64,000 bases of DNA from Halomonas sp. ALS9 (GTDB lineage Bacteria; Pseudomonadota; Gammaproteobacteria; Pseudomonadales; Halomonadaceae): assembly GCF_001651035.1 (NCBI RefSeq), contig NZ_LXRG01000065.1, forward strand, positions 124,001-188,000, read 5' to 3'. Shown piece by piece: positions 42,961 to 53,441 of the stretch (position 1 is its first letter; each line of letters starts with the position of its first letter). Under the pieces are notes generated by a model. It saw only the letters and a program-made list of their open reading frames with translations, did no database searches and was not told the origin of the DNA. A program made the position numbers and the translations under genes.

Positions 42961-44695
42961 GTTTCCCTTTGCGGCGGTGGTTGGCCAAGAAGCGCTAAAA
43001 ACGGCGCTGCTTCTTAATGCTATTAACCCGCGTATCGGCGGGGTGCTGATCAGTGGGCCTAGAGGCAGCGCTAAATCGACCTTAGCCCGGGCGCTGGCCG
43101 CCATTTTGCCCAGCGATAGCGAAGGGCAGCGTGCCCCTTTTGTCACTCTGCCATTGGGCGCCAGCGAAGATCGGCTAGTGGGCAGTCTGGATCTGCAAAA
43201 GGTATTGACCGATGGCGAAGCCACCTTTCATGCTGGGCTGCTGGCTAAAGCCGACGGCGGAGTGCTGTATGTGGATGAAGTCAATCTGCTACCGGATACC
43301 TTGGTTGATTTGCTGTTAGACGTCGCCGCCAGCGGCACCAATATCGTTGAGCGCGACGGCATTAGCCACTCCCACCCGGCGCGCTTTAGCCTGATCGGCA
43401 CCATGAACCCGGATGAAGGCGAGCTGCGCCCTCAACTGCTCGATCGCTTTGGGCTTTGCCTTGAACAGGCGGGTGCGCTAAGCATCGACGAGCGGATCGC
43501 CATTGTGCAGCAGCGGGAAGCTTTTGACCGCGACCCGGCTGGCTCCCTCGAACGGGTTGAGCATGACCAAACTGCCCTGACCGAGCGTATTGCCAACGCG
43601 CAGCGCTTACTCAAGGAGATCACCACCGACCCCTGGGTGTACCGCACCATTGCCACCCGCTGTGAAGCCGCCGGGGTTGAAGGCCTGCGCGCCGACGTTA
43701 CCTGGCACCGCGCTGCTCAGGCCCATGCCGTCTGGCGTGGCGTGGAGAGCGTTGAACAGCAGGATATCGATACCGTTGAGCCATGGGTGCTGGCGCATCG
43801 GCGTACTCAGCCGCCAGAGCAGAGCCCGCCGTCATTGCCGCCTAATCAAACCCCTCCGAATGGGGAGGGCGGTTCGTCGTCAGCTGACAACACACCCAGC
43901 GGCGGGTCATCCCATCAGCAAGGTGAACAGGGCCAGTGGGGCGCTATGCCTTCCATGGCTCAAGCGTCGATTAGCCAGCCAGCGGCGAACTTGCCCGATA
44001 GCGAAGACCTTTTTCAGCGGGCTGAACGCACCGATACCGCTTCTAGCGCGGGCAAAGGCGGTACGTTGGGCAGGGGGCGCTCTCAAGTGGCGACTTCACG
44101 GCTGGACGGATTTGCGACCGTGATCGCCAATCGCGGTCAGTGGCCCTGGCGGCAGTTAAAAATGCGCAAATCTCGCGCGGGGCAGGCAACGGCGCATCTG
44201 GTGCTGCTGGATACCTCTGGCTCGACCCTGGGCCAGCGCCTGTTGGGTCAGGCGAAAGGGCTGGTTGAATCGCTGGTGACCCAAGCCTACGCCGCGCGGG
44301 AGCAGGTAGCGGTGCTGGGATTTGGTAATGGCGGAGTGGTGCCAATACTCTCCCGCCGTCGTGCGCCCAAAAACGCTCGGGGGACTCTCGACAGTGCCAA
44401 AGGCGGCGGCGGAACACCCCTGCGGGAAGCGATTATCGAAGCCAGGCGGCTGATTCGCCAGTGGCAGCGCCGCGAGCCCGGCCTGCAGGTGCGCACCTAC
44501 CTGATTACCGATGGCCGCACCCGGGAGTCCGTTGACGATCTCGCCCCGTTAGGCGAGTGTCTGTTAATCGATACCGAACAGTCCAAGGTCAAGCGCGGCC
44601 AGGGGGCACGCATTGCGCAGCAGTTGGGCGCGCTCTATTGGCCCGCTGATTTTGGAAAGCCTTCTTTTATAAAGCCATCTTTGAACCCTATTTGA
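42953..44695 (+). CDS. Cobaltochelatase AAA-ATPase/VWA subunit (ChlI-ChlD type)
   Basis: A 580-residue fused subunit that would energise CobN during cobalt insertion into hydrogenobyrinic acid a,c-diamide. N-terminal AAA domain (about 1-280): Walker A GPRGSAKST, Walker B GVLYVDEVNLLP. A Pro/Gln/Ser-rich linker (about 285-370) leads to a C-terminal VWA domain with MIDAS LLDTSGST (about 421-428). It replaces the separate CobS and CobT of Pseudomonas denitrificans. The GTG at 42953 follows GGGAGGT. First gene of the corrin operon. Confidence 0.9.
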   Translation: MSEFPFAAVVGQEALKTALLLNAINPRIGGVLISGPRGSAKSTLARALAAILPSDSEGQRAPFVTLPLGASEDRLVGSLDLQKVLTDGEATFHAGLLAKADGGVLYVDEVNLLPDTLVDLLLDVAASGTNIVERDGISHSHPARFSLIGTMNPDEGELRPQLLDRFGLCLEQAGALSIDERIAIVQQREAFDRDPAGSLERVEHDQTALTERIANAQRLLKEITTDPWVYRTIATRCEAAGVEGLRADVTWHRAAQAHAVWRGVESVEQQDIDTVEPWVLAHRRTQPPEQSPPSLPPNQTPPNGEGGSSSADNTPSGGSSHQQGEQGQWGAMPSMAQASISQPAANLPDSEDLFQRAERTDTASSAGKGGTLGRGRSQVATSRLDGFATVIANRGQWPWRQLKMRKSRAGQATAHLVLLDTSGSTLGQRLLGQAKGLVESLVTQAYAAREQVAVLGFGNGGVVPILSRRRAPKNARGTLDSAKGGGGTPLREAIIEARRLIRQWQRREPGLQVRTYLITDGRTRESVDDLAPLGECLLIDTEQSKVKRGQGARIAQQLGALYWPADFGKPSFIKPSLNPI

Positions 44696-44716
44696 CCGAC
44701 TAACCGGGGAAACCCC

Positions 44717-45310
44717 ATGAGCGACGCTAGCCATCTAAACCGTATGCAGCGCAAAAAAGAGGTGGTCGATGAGCGAATCAGCCGCGCCACCGAAGAGCGC
44801 GGCGTACTGATTCTGCTCAAAGGCAACGGGAAGGGCAAAAGCAGCTCCGCCTTTGGCACCATGGCGCGCTCGCTGGGGCACGGCCAGCAGTGCGCGGTGA
44901 TTCAGTTTATTAAAGGCCGTCGCGAAACCGGCGAGTACCTGTTTTTCCGCGATCATCCCAAGCTCGACTGGCACATTATGGGCCACGGTTTTACCTGGGA
45001 AACCCAAGACCGGGAGCGGGATATCGAAGCCGCCCAGGCCGCCTGGCTGGTTGCTAAAGGGCTACTGGAGAACCCCACTTATCATCTGATCGTGCTGGAT
45101 GAAATGAGCTATATGTTCAAGTACGGCTATCTCGACCCCGAGCCGGTGGTGGAAGCACTCAAGCGCCGTCCGGCCCATCAAAACGTGATCATTACCGGGC
45201 GCACCATGGCCACGCCACTGCAGGAAATCGCCGATACCATCAGCACCGTTCAGGACGAGCGCCACGCCTTTCGGGGCGGTGTTAAAGCGCAGCTGGGGAT
45301 CGAATACTGA
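44717..45310 (+). CDS. cobO: Corrinoid adenosyltransferase
   Basis: A 197-residue BtuR/CobO/CobA-type ATP:cob(I)alamin adenosyltransferase that attaches the upper adenosyl ligand. P-loop GNGKGKSS (about 36-43) after the conserved ERGVLILLKG, then FIKGRRETGEYLF, and the LDEMSYMFKYGYLD block. It overlaps cobB by one base. Salvage of imported corrinoids would also use it. Confidence 0.95.
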   Translation: MSDASHLNRMQRKKEVVDERISRATEERGVLILLKGNGKGKSSSAFGTMARSLGHGQQCAVIQFIKGRRETGEYLFFRDHPKLDWHIMGHGFTWETQDRERDIEAAQAAWLVAKGLLENPTYHLIVLDEMSYMFKYGYLDPEPVVEALKRRPAHQNVIITGRTMATPLQEIADTISTVQDERHAFRGGVKAQLGIEY

Positions 45311-46713
45311 TGAGCACGCCCACGACGACTTGCCCCGCGCTATTTCTTTCCGCCCCCGCCTCGGGCCAGGGCAAAACCACCGTCACGGCAGGGTTGGCGC
45401 GGCTGCTGCGTAATCAGGGCAAAGTGGTTCGGGTGTTTAAGACCGGCCCGGACTATCTAGACCCGCAGATTCTCTCCCAGGCCTCCGGCCAGCCGGTAGA
45501 TCAGCTGGATCTATGGATGGCCGGGGAAGCTTACTGCCGTCAGCGCTTTTATGAAGCCGCCTGTGAAGCGGACTTGATTTTAGTGGAAGGCGCTATGGGG
45601 CTATTCGATGGCGAGCCCTCCAGCGCGGATCTGGCGGCGCTGTTTGGCATCCCCCTGGCTATCGTCATGGATGTGAAAGGCATGGCTCAAACCGCCGCGG
45701 CGCTGGTCTCGGGCCTGGCCAGCTTTCGTGACGATATCCATATCGCCGGGCTGATCGCTAACGCCTGCGGCTCGGCGCGCCATCGGGAGCTGATTGAAGA
45801 CGCGCTGCCGCCATCGATTCCGTTGCTGGCCGCCGTGCCACGCGACCCCGCGCTGTCGCTTCCCGAGCGCCATCTGGGGTTGGTGCAGGCGGCAGAGATT
45901 CGCGAGGATCTGGAAGCGCGCTTTGAGGCCGCCGCCAAAGCGCTGGAAGCGGCCGGGCTGCTGGAAGCGCTCGCAATGCTGCCGCCGGTGACCTTTAGTG
46001 CGCCTCAACAGCAGCTTGCCGCCGTTCAGCCTGTGCTTAACGGCCACACCATTGGCGTGGCCCGGGACGCCGCCTTTAGCTTTATCTACCAGGCCAATTT
46101 AGATCTGTTAGAGCAGATGGGCGCCACGCTGCGTTTCTTCTCGCCGCTAATGGATAGCCAACTGCCCGAGTGCGATGCCCTGTGGCTACCGGGAGGCTAC
46201 CCGGAGCTGCACGCCCAAACCCTTGCCGATAACAGCGCCATGCGCGCGGCCATTCAGACGTTCTTTAACGCCGATAAGCCTATCCTCGCCGAGTGCGGTG
46301 GCCTGCTGTACTGCCTGGAAACCCTGACCGGCTATGACGATGTGACCCATACCCTGCTGGGCCTGCTGCCAGGGCAGGGCGCCATGCGTGGTCGCCGGGG
46401 CTGCCAGGGGATGCAAACCGCCGAGTTGCCGGAAGGGCGGGTGCGCGGCCATGCTCACCACCGCTCCATGGCGGAAGGCACGCCGGAGCCGATTGCCCAC
46501 GGCCGCCGCCAACGCCACCCCGCACCGGGGGAAGCGATTTACCGTGATAAGCGCTTGACGGCTACCTATTTACATCTGTTTTTCCCCAACAATCCTGACG
46601 CCGTGGCGCGCTTGTTTTTATCAGATCCGTTTTTATCAGCTTCTTTGTCATCAACTCAGGCGCCCGCCGAACAGCAATTCGATAGTGAGGAGTTCATTCA
46701 TGCAACTCAATAA
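45310..46713 (+). CDS. cobB: Hydrogenobyrinic/cobyrinic acid a,c-diamide synthase
   Basis: A 467-residue glutamine-dependent amidotransferase (CobB/CbiA). N-terminal dethiobiotin-synthetase-like ATPase: APASGQGKTTVTAGLARLL (about 14-32). C-terminal class I glutaminase-like domain with the nucleophile Cys in LAECGGLLYCLE (about 326) and ATYLHLFF carrying the triad His near the end. It amidates side chains a and c before CobN acts. It overlaps cobW. Confidence 0.94.
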   Translation: MSTPTTTCPALFLSAPASGQGKTTVTAGLARLLRNQGKVVRVFKTGPDYLDPQILSQASGQPVDQLDLWMAGEAYCRQRFYEAACEADLILVEGAMGLFDGEPSSADLAALFGIPLAIVMDVKGMAQTAAALVSGLASFRDDIHIAGLIANACGSARHRELIEDALPPSIPLLAAVPRDPALSLPERHLGLVQAAEIREDLEARFEAAAKALEAAGLLEALAMLPPVTFSAPQQQLAAVQPVLNGHTIGVARDAAFSFIYQANLDLLEQMGATLRFFSPLMDSQLPECDALWLPGGYPELHAQTLADNSAMRAAIQTFFNADKPILAECGGLLYCLETLTGYDDVTHTLLGLLPGQGAMRGRRGCQGMQTAELPEGRVRGHAHHRSMAEGTPEPIAHGRRQRHPAPGEAIYRDKRLTATYLHLFFPNNPDAVARLFLSDPFLSASLSSTQAPAEQQFDSEEFIHATQ

Positions 46714-47818
46714 GATTCCGGCCACAGTGGTCACCGGTTTCCTCGGCAGCGGCAAGACAACGCTGCTGGCCAATATTTTGCGCCAGGTGACCGGCAGGCG
46801 GATCGCCGTGATCGTTAATGAGTTCGGCGAGCAGGATATCGACTCCAGCCTGCTGCGTAGCTGCGCACTGGGTTGCGAGCCGGGTAGCGAAGGCGAGCAG
46901 CTAGACGGTGAAGATGGCAGTATCTATGAGCTGGCCAACGGCTGCATCTGCTGCACGGTGGAGGAGGAGTTTCTACCGGTGATGAAAAAGCTGGTCGCCC
47001 GCCGTAACGATATCGACCATATCCTGATCGAAACCAGCGGCCTGGCGCTGCCCAAGCCGCTGGTGCAGGCGTTTAACTGGCCCGATGTGCGCCAACACTG
47101 CACCGTGGATGCGATTATTACCGTGATCGATGGCCCCGCCGTGGCCGCTGGCCGCTATGCCAGCGACGTGGATAAAGTTGAAGCCCAGCGCCGCGCCGAC
47201 GAAAGCCTCGACCATGACCCCAGCCTGCGCGAATTGCTCGACGACCAGCTTAGCGCAGCGGATCTGGTGCTGGTGAGCAAGGCAGACCTGCTTAGCCCGG
47301 AAGAGCGTACCCGGGTGGAAGCGGTGATTCAGGCGCGGGTGAGTGCGTCGGTGAAAACGTTGTTTATCGATCAGACAGTGACCGGCGATACCGCCCAGTT
47401 GGAAGCGCTGATGGGCATTGGCGCGGCCAGCGAAGAGAACATTGATAGCATCACCAATCACCACGATAAGCACCACGCCGAAGGCGCTCACCACGACCAC
47501 GCCCACGATAACTTTGATTCCTGCGTGATTACCCTGGGTGAAGTAGATGGCGACGCCCTGGCCAGCAAGCTGCAGCAGCTGCTGATCGACCACGAGATCT
47601 ATCGCGCCAAGGGCTTTGCGGCGATTCCCGGTAAACCGATGCGGCGAGTGATTCAGGCGGTGGGCGAGCGCCTGGAAGGTTACTTCGACCGGCTGTGGGC
47701 CCAGGACGAAACCCGCCAAACCCAGCTGGTGATTATTGGTAAAGACCTGGATATCCCAGCGCTGCGTGAAGCGCTGGCTGATATAGAGGTTCAAACGGCT
47801 TCTCAAACGGCTACCTAA
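46700..47818 (+). CDS. cobW: CobW GTPase
   Basis: A 372-residue G3E-family GTPase thought to supply cobalt to the chelatase. P-loop GFLGSGKTT (13-21), metal motif GCICCT (about 81-86), and a His-rich stretch HHDKHHAEGAHHDHAHD (about 255-271) that suits metal binding. The ATG at 46700 follows GAGGAG and overlaps the end of cobB by 14 bp. Its place directly before cobN fits a role in metal delivery. Confidence 0.93.
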   Translation: MQLNKIPATVVTGFLGSGKTTLLANILRQVTGRRIAVIVNEFGEQDIDSSLLRSCALGCEPGSEGEQLDGEDGSIYELANGCICCTVEEEFLPVMKKLVARRNDIDHILIETSGLALPKPLVQAFNWPDVRQHCTVDAIITVIDGPAVAAGRYASDVDKVEAQRRADESLDHDPSLRELLDDQLSAADLVLVSKADLLSPEERTRVEAVIQARVSASVKTLFIDQTVTGDTAQLEALMGIGAASEENIDSITNHHDKHHAEGAHHDHAHDNFDSCVITLGEVDGDALASKLQQLLIDHEIYRAKGFAAIPGKPMRRVIQAVGERLEGYFDRLWAQDETRQTQLVIIGKDLDIPALREALADIEVQTASQTAT

Positions 47819-50800
47819 TGCACTTATTCGCCGCTAAGCCGGGGGGCTTTGTCGATGATGAAGGCATCATCGATCTACAGCAGAGCCCCGCCGAGGTCGT
47901 GATCATGTCCGCCGCCGATAGCAATCTTTCGGCGTTGGCCCAGGCGGTTGATCGCCTGGGTGAGGCGTACCCCTCGGTGCGGTTGGCCAACTGGATGAAC
48001 CTGGTCAAGCCTGCCGCCTATGATCTTTACGAAGATCGGGTGCTGGAAAAGGCCCAGCTGGTGATTGTCTCGCTGCTGGGCGGCAAGGCCTACTGGCCCT
48101 ACGGCCATGAGCGCCTGCTCGCCTGGGCGGCGGCGAAACCCGGTCGCCAGCTGATTCTGGTGCCAGGCTGCGACGCCCCGGATGATGCGCTGCTGGAAGA
48201 CTCCACCATTGCCTTTGATGGCGCCTACCGGGTGTGGCGCTATCTACGCGAGGGCGGTACTGATAACGCCGAGCAGCTGCTGCGCTTTGTCGCCAGCGAG
48301 TGCCTGCCCAGCGAGTGCATAAATAGTGAGTTAGGCGACTGGCAGGAGCCCAAGGTGATTCCGCCAGCGGTGATTTATGCGCCGCAAGAGCAGCAGGCGT
48401 CAAGCCTAAGCGAGTGGCGAGATCGTCAGGTGCCGGGGCGGCCGGTGTGCCTGCTGCTGTTTTATCGCAGCCACCTGCAGGGGGCGAATACCGCCGTGCC
48501 CGACGGCATGATCGCAGCGCTTAAAGACCAGGGGCTGGAGCCGTTGGCGGTGGCGGTGGCGTCCTTAAAAGAGGGACCGTGCATTGATTTTATTAATCAT
48601 CTAATTGAGCAGACCGGCGCCATGCTGGTGATTAACACCACCAGCTTTGCGGTCAATCGCAATGCCGATGGGTTGGATGCCCTGGGGGATACGCTTTTAG
48701 ACAGCTTGTTTGTCGGTCGACCTGTGGTACTCCAGGCGATCCTAGCCAGCAGCACCACGGAAGATTGGCAGGGCATGGCCGCCGGGCTGCATAGCCGCGA
48801 TGTGGCCATGCAGGTGGTGCTGCCGGAAATGGACGGGCGCATCATTACCCGGGCGGTGGGGTTTAAAGCCGAAGCCCACTATAACCAGCGCTGCCAACTG
48901 GCGGTCACCCATCATGTGGTGCATCCGGAACGCGCCGCCTTTGTCGCCGAGCTGGCCCGGCGCATCTGTTCCCTGCGGCTCACTCCCAATAGTCAAAAGC
49001 GCATCGCGCTGATCATGGCCAACTACCCCAATCGCGATGGTCGGATCGGCAATGGGGTAGGGCTGGATACGCCGGCCTCTACGCTGCAAATTTTAAACGC
49101 ATTAAAAGAGGCAGGTTATCCACTCAGCGAGCTGCCGGAAAATGGCGATGAATTAATCCGCCAGCTTCAGGGGTCGGTGACGAATGACCACGCCAGTCTC
49201 GATCAACGCGCCTGCTGGCAGAGCATCAGCGTTGACGACTACCTGGCCTGGTTTAACACTCTGCCTGCAGAGCTGCAGGACATCGTATGGACACGCTGGG
49301 GCGCCCCGCAGGATGACCCAAAATGCCGTCAGGGGCGGCTAATGATCGCGGGTATCCGCTTGGGCGACACCTTTGTGGGTATACAGCCGGAAAGAGATTT
49401 TATCGACGATCTCACCCAGTCCTACCACGATATGCAGTTAGCGCCGCCCCACAGCTACCTGGCGTTTTACTTTTGGCTGCGGGAGCACTACCGGGTCGAT
49501 GCGGTTATCCACGTGGGCAAGCACGGCAATTTAGAGTGGCTGCCGGGGAAAAGCACTGCGCTAAGCGCCGACTGCTGGCCGGATATTGCCCTGGGGCCGC
49601 TGCCGCACTTTTATCCGTTTATCGTCAATGACCCCGGCGAAGGTGCCCAGGCCAAGCGGCGCAGCCAGGCGGTGATTATCGACCACCTGATGCCGCCCCT
49701 GGCGCGAGCTGAACTTTACGGCGCCATGGCGGAGCTTGAAGCGCTATGTGACGAATATTACCAAGCGCTGGATATGGATCCCCGCCGGGAAGCACTGATC
49801 CGTGGGCAGATTTTAGCCCACCTGCGGGACACCGGGATTGATCAGGAATTGGCTCACGCCAGCGACGACGCCGAACTTCTCAACGAGCTGGATACCTTCC
49901 TTTGCGATATCAAAGAGTCCCAGATTCGTCATGGCCTGCACGTGCTCGGCACGCTGCCGCCAGAAGAGAAGCGGGCGGGCACCCTGGTGGCGTTACTGCG
50001 GCTGCCCAGGGGCGAAGCGGTGGCCCAGCGCGGCCTGCTGCACAATTTAGCCTGCGATCTGGGGCTGGCTGATCAACATGACGGCAAGCCTTTTGACCCG
50101 CTGGCCGCTGCCAACGAGCCATGGCAGGGGCCAAAGCCTGCCATTTTGATCGAACAGCTTGATGCCCCTTGGCGCACCGGCGCGGATACTAGAGAACGTC
50201 TGGAACTGCTCGCCGAACGCTGGGTAAGCGACTACGTATTAGCTCCATTAACCCCAGGCTGCCTGGATGAGCTGGCCCTGGATTACCCCGATACGGCGGA
50301 GCAGTTGCGCTACGCCCGCGAGCACTTATGGGTCGCCATGCAGCGGGGCGTAAAGATGGAGCTTCAGTCGCTGCTGGATGGTCTTGAGGGCATCTTTGTA
50401 CCCGCCGGGCCCAGCGGTGCACCCAGCCGGGGGCGGTTGGATACGCTGCCCACCGGGCGTAATTTTTTTAGCGTGGACAACCGCTCGATTCCATCTCCCG
50501 CCGCCTGGACACTGGGCGAAAAATCCGCCCAGGCGTTTGTCGAGCGCTATCTGCAGGATAACGGCGACTATCCGCGACGACTGGGCCTATCGATATGGGG
50601 CACTGCCACCATGCGCACCGGCGGCGACGACATTGCCCAGGCTTTTGCGCTGATGGGCGTACGCCCTAAATGGTCGCTAGGCTCCCAGCGGGTAACGGAC
50701 TTCGAGGTCATTCCCTCGATGCTGCTCAATCGCCCGCGGGTAGACGTTACGCTGCGGGTCTCCGGGTTTTTCCGCGATGCGTTTCCTAACGTGATTCGAT

Positions 50801-51684
50801 TGTTCGACGCCGCGGTGCAGGCGGTCGCCGCCTATGAGGAACCGGGCAACAGCAATACCATCCGTGAGGCGGTGTTAGCCCGCCAGCAAACCCTGGAAGC
50901 CCAGGGGCTAAGCCCGGAAATGGCCGCCCAGCAGGCGAGCTACCGTATCTTTGGCAGCAAGCCCGGCGAGTATGGCGCGGGCCTTAACCGGCTGATTGAA
51001 AACCGCTCCTGGGACAACGCCGACGATTTAGCTGAAGCCTATCTGGATGCCGGGGCCTACGCCTACGGCCAGTTTAAGGAGTCGGGTACCGCTGCACGGG
51101 GTGCCTTTGAACAGCAGCTCCAAGGGCTGGATGCGGTGATGCAGAATCAGGATAACCGCGAGCACGATATTCTCGACTCCAACAGCTACTACGCCTTTCA
51201 GGGCGGGATGGCCAACGCCAGCCGAGCGCTAAGCGGTCAGGCGCCGGTGATCTACCACGCCGACCACGCCAATCCCGCCGCGCCCAAGATTCGTACCTTG
51301 AAAGAAGAGTTGGCCCGGGTGATTCGTTCTCGGGTGTTAAACCCCAAGTGGATCAACGCCATGCGCGAGCACGGCTATAAGGGCGCTTTTGAAATGGCCG
51401 CCACGGTGGACTACCTGTTTGCCTACGACGCCACCACCGATTTGGTCGCAGATTACCAGTACGCCCAAGTCAGCGATGCGCTGGTGCTCGACAAGGCCAA
51501 TCAGCAGTTCCTCCGTGAGCACAACCCGGCCGCGCTAGAAGAGATGGCCGAACGCTTACTTGAAGCCGCCCAGCGGGGCATGTGGCAAGCCCCCGGCGAG
51601 CACGGCGATGCGCTAAAAGACCTGCTGCTGGAAATGGATGAAGCCAAAGAGACCGGCGGTTATGTTGCCCAGCCCGCGCATTAA
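47818..51684 (+). CDS. cobN: Cobaltochelatase subunit CobN
   Basis: Large 1288-residue chelatase subunit that inserts Co2+ into hydrogenobyrinic acid a,c-diamide, homologous to magnesium chelatase H. Recognisable blocks include YPNRDGRIGNGVGLDTPAS (about 402), VDAVIHVGKHGNLEWLPGKS (about 560) and a long C-terminal region with DVTLRVSGFFRDAFPN. Length is normal for the family. It needs ATP hydrolysis by the AAA/VWA subunit at 42953. Start overlaps the cobW stop. Confidence 0.96.
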   Translation: MHLFAAKPGGFVDDEGIIDLQQSPAEVVIMSAADSNLSALAQAVDRLGEAYPSVRLANWMNLVKPAAYDLYEDRVLEKAQLVIVSLLGGKAYWPYGHERLLAWAAAKPGRQLILVPGCDAPDDALLEDSTIAFDGAYRVWRYLREGGTDNAEQLLRFVASECLPSECINSELGDWQEPKVIPPAVIYAPQEQQASSLSEWRDRQVPGRPVCLLLFYRSHLQGANTAVPDGMIAALKDQGLEPLAVAVASLKEGPCIDFINHLIEQTGAMLVINTTSFAVNRNADGLDALGDTLLDSLFVGRPVVLQAILASSTTEDWQGMAAGLHSRDVAMQVVLPEMDGRIITRAVGFKAEAHYNQRCQLAVTHHVVHPERAAFVAELARRICSLRLTPNSQKRIALIMANYPNRDGRIGNGVGLDTPASTLQILNALKEAGYPLSELPENGDELIRQLQGSVTNDHASLDQRACWQSISVDDYLAWFNTLPAELQDIVWTRWGAPQDDPKCRQGRLMIAGIRLGDTFVGIQPERDFIDDLTQSYHDMQLAPPHSYLAFYFWLREHYRVDAVIHVGKHGNLEWLPGKSTALSADCWPDIALGPLPHFYPFIVNDPGEGAQAKRRSQAVIIDHLMPPLARAELYGAMAELEALCDEYYQALDMDPRREALIRGQILAHLRDTGIDQELAHASDDAELLNELDTFLCDIKESQIRHGLHVLGTLPPEEKRAGTLVALLRLPRGEAVAQRGLLHNLACDLGLADQHDGKPFDPLAAANEPWQGPKPAILIEQLDAPWRTGADTRERLELLAERWVSDYVLAPLTPGCLDELALDYPDTAEQLRYAREHLWVAMQRGVKMELQSLLDGLEGIFVPAGPSGAPSRGRLDTLPTGRNFFSVDNRSIPSPAAWTLGEKSAQAFVERYLQDNGDYPRRLGLSIWGTATMRTGGDDIAQAFALMGVRPKWSLGSQRVTDFEVIPSMLLNRPRVDVTLRVSGFFRDAFPNVIRLFDAAVQAVAAYEEPGNSNTIREAVLARQQTLEAQGLSPEMAAQQASYRIFGSKPGEYGAGLNRLIENRSWDNADDLAEAYLDAGAYAYGQFKESGTAARGAFEQQLQGLDAVMQNQDNREHDILDSNSYYAFQGGMANASRALSGQAPVIYHADHANPAAPKIRTLKEELARVIRSRVLNPKWINAMREHGYKGAFEMAATVDYLFAYDATTDLVADYQYAQVSDALVLDKANQQFLREHNPAALEEMAERLLEAAQRGMWQAPGEHGDALKDLLLEMDEAKETGGYVAQPAH

Positions 51685-52822
51685 AGGCTGGTGCCCCGGC
51701 GCATGGCGACCCATGGCCACCGGCGATGGCCTGTTGGTGCGGGTGCGCCCGCCCATGGGCGAGCTATCGCGGACTCAAATGCTGGCGCTATGCGAGGCCG
51801 CCGAGACCTTCGGCAGTGGTTTGATAGAGCTCACCAGCCGGGCCAATTTCCAGCTGCGCGGCGTGACCGACGACAGTTGGCCGCCGTTAATGGCCTTTTT
51901 AATCGAGCATCAGCTGGTCAGCGCCGACCCGGAAGCGGAACGCCAGCCGCAGCTGATGCTGGCGCCGCACTGGCAAGCGGGGGATGACTCGCCTACCATT
52001 GCCAGCCTGTTGCAAACGCGGGGCAGCGAATTAGCCGCCATGCCCGGCAAGGTGGGTATCGCCATCGATGCGGGAAAAGCGCCGGTATTGAGCGATAGCG
52101 CCGCTGATTTTCGCATTGAACGCTCGATGGAAGGCGGCCTGATGGTGCGTTGCGATAGCTCTGCACTAGGCACCGCAGTAAGCGATGTTGAAGCCGCCGT
52201 TGAGCAGCTAATCCGCCTCACCCACTGGTTTGTGGAGAGCGGCGGCTGGGAGGCCGGACGTATGCGTCGCCATACAGCGCCATTGCCGAATTGGGCGCCC
52301 GCTGACACCGCCCCAGCAGCCTCCGGCGCCAAGCTGGCGCTGGGCAGCCATCCCGCTGGTCAGGTGGTAGGGCTGCCCTTTGGACGTGCCACCGCCGCAA
52401 CGCTGCGTGAGTTGGTAGCGCCCACAAGTATCACCGCCGTTCAGGTCACGCCCTGGCGACGCTTGCTGGTTAAGCAGACATTAGTGCAGGGCGATACTGC
52501 GCCAGCGGTGGATGGCTTAATCCGGCATAATAGCGACCCGCGGCTATCAATAGATGCCTGCCCCGGCGCGCCTTACTGCGAGCAGGCGAGTGTCGCCACT
52601 CAGCCGCTCGCGGAGCGGCTAAGCGGTCTGCAAAACAGCAGCGCCCATATATCCGGCTGCGCCAAAGGCTGTGCCCGCCAACAGCCAGCGGCATTATGCC
52701 TAGTCGGCCGCGATGGGCGCTTTGATTTGATTGTCAATGGCCGCGCCGATAGCGCTCCGAAGGCCTCTGGCCTGAGTGAATCTGAAGTCATAAGTTATTT
52801 GGAGAATTTGGGTGCCCTATAA
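51662..52822 (+). CDS. cobG: Precorrin-3B synthase
   Basis: A 386-residue nitrite/sulfite reductase-like iron-sulfur monooxygenase that hydroxylates precorrin-3A and forms the gamma-lactone, the oxygen-dependent step that defines the aerobic pathway. N-terminus RIKGWCPGAWRPMATGDGLLVRVRPP is typical of CobG. The 4Fe-4S cysteines occur in CPGAPYCEQAS and SGCAKGCAR (about 302-350). The ATG at 51662 overlaps cobN by 23 bp; an earlier start at 51638 is less likely. Confidence 0.92.
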   Translation: MLPSPRIKGWCPGAWRPMATGDGLLVRVRPPMGELSRTQMLALCEAAETFGSGLIELTSRANFQLRGVTDDSWPPLMAFLIEHQLVSADPEAERQPQLMLAPHWQAGDDSPTIASLLQTRGSELAAMPGKVGIAIDAGKAPVLSDSAADFRIERSMEGGLMVRCDSSALGTAVSDVEAAVEQLIRLTHWFVESGGWEAGRMRRHTAPLPNWAPADTAPAASGAKLALGSHPAGQVVGLPFGRATAATLRELVAPTSITAVQVTPWRRLLVKQTLVQGDTAPAVDGLIRHNSDPRLSIDACPGAPYCEQASVATQPLAERLSGLQNSSAHISGCAKGCARQQPAALCLVGRDGRFDLIVNGRADSAPKASGLSESEVISYLENLGAL

Positions 52823-53441
52823 GTACGAAACAAGCGGCCCGGCGATTTACCGGCAGTCATTTGCCATTATCCGCAGCGAGGCCGAGCTTGCCCGCTTTTC
52901 AGCGGAGGAAGAAACTGTAGCAGTGCGCATGATTCACGCCGCCGGGCTGGTGGAGCTGGCCGCGCATATTCACTTTCAAAATGACGTGGTCAATAAAGCC
53001 CGCGCCGCGTTAGAGCAGGGCGCCCCGATTCTTTGCGATGCACGAATGGTCTCGGAAGGCATTACCCGTAAGCGGCTGCCTGCGGATAACCAAGTCATCT
53101 GCACCCTCAACGATGAGCGCACCCCCACGCTCGCCCAGGAAATGGCCAATACCCGCTCGGCAGCGGCGCTGGAACTGTGGCGCCCAAACCTCGAAGGCGC
53201 CGTGGTCGCGATTGGCAACGCGCCCACCGCGCTGTTTCACCTGCTCAATATGCTCGAAGACCCAGACTGCCCCCGCCCCGCAGCGGTTATCGGCTGCCCG
53301 GTAGGCTTTGTCGGCGCAGCGGAATCCAAGGAAGCGCTGCTGGCGAATACAGAGCTTTCCAGCTGTATCGTGCGCGGCCGTCTGGGTGGCAGCGCAGTGA
53401 CGGTAGCGGCCATTAACGCCATGGCGGATCGCATCGAATGA
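52812..53441 (+). CDS. cobH: Precorrin-8X methylmutase
   Basis: A 209-residue CobH/CbiC enzyme that moves the C11 methyl to C12, giving hydrogenobyrinic acid. The catalytic His lies in RMIHAAGLVELA (about residue 42). ALEQGAPILCDARMVSEGITR and GNAPTALFHLL are family blocks. GTG start overlaps the end of cobG by 11 bp; stop overlaps the cobI start. Confidence 0.95.
   Translation: MPYKYETSGPAIYRQSFAIIRSEAELARFSAEEETVAVRMIHAAGLVELAAHIHFQNDVVNKARAALEQGAPILCDARMVSEGITRKRLPADNQVICTLNDERTPTLAQEMANTRSAAALELWRPNLEGAVVAIGNAPTALFHLLNMLEDPDCPRPAAVIGCPVGFVGAAESKEALLANTELSSCIVRGRLGGSAVTVAAINAMADRIE

Noticed and set aside
46973..47806. 277-codon minus-strand frame
   Set aside because: Antisense to cobW, whose motifs are intact; no family resemblance.
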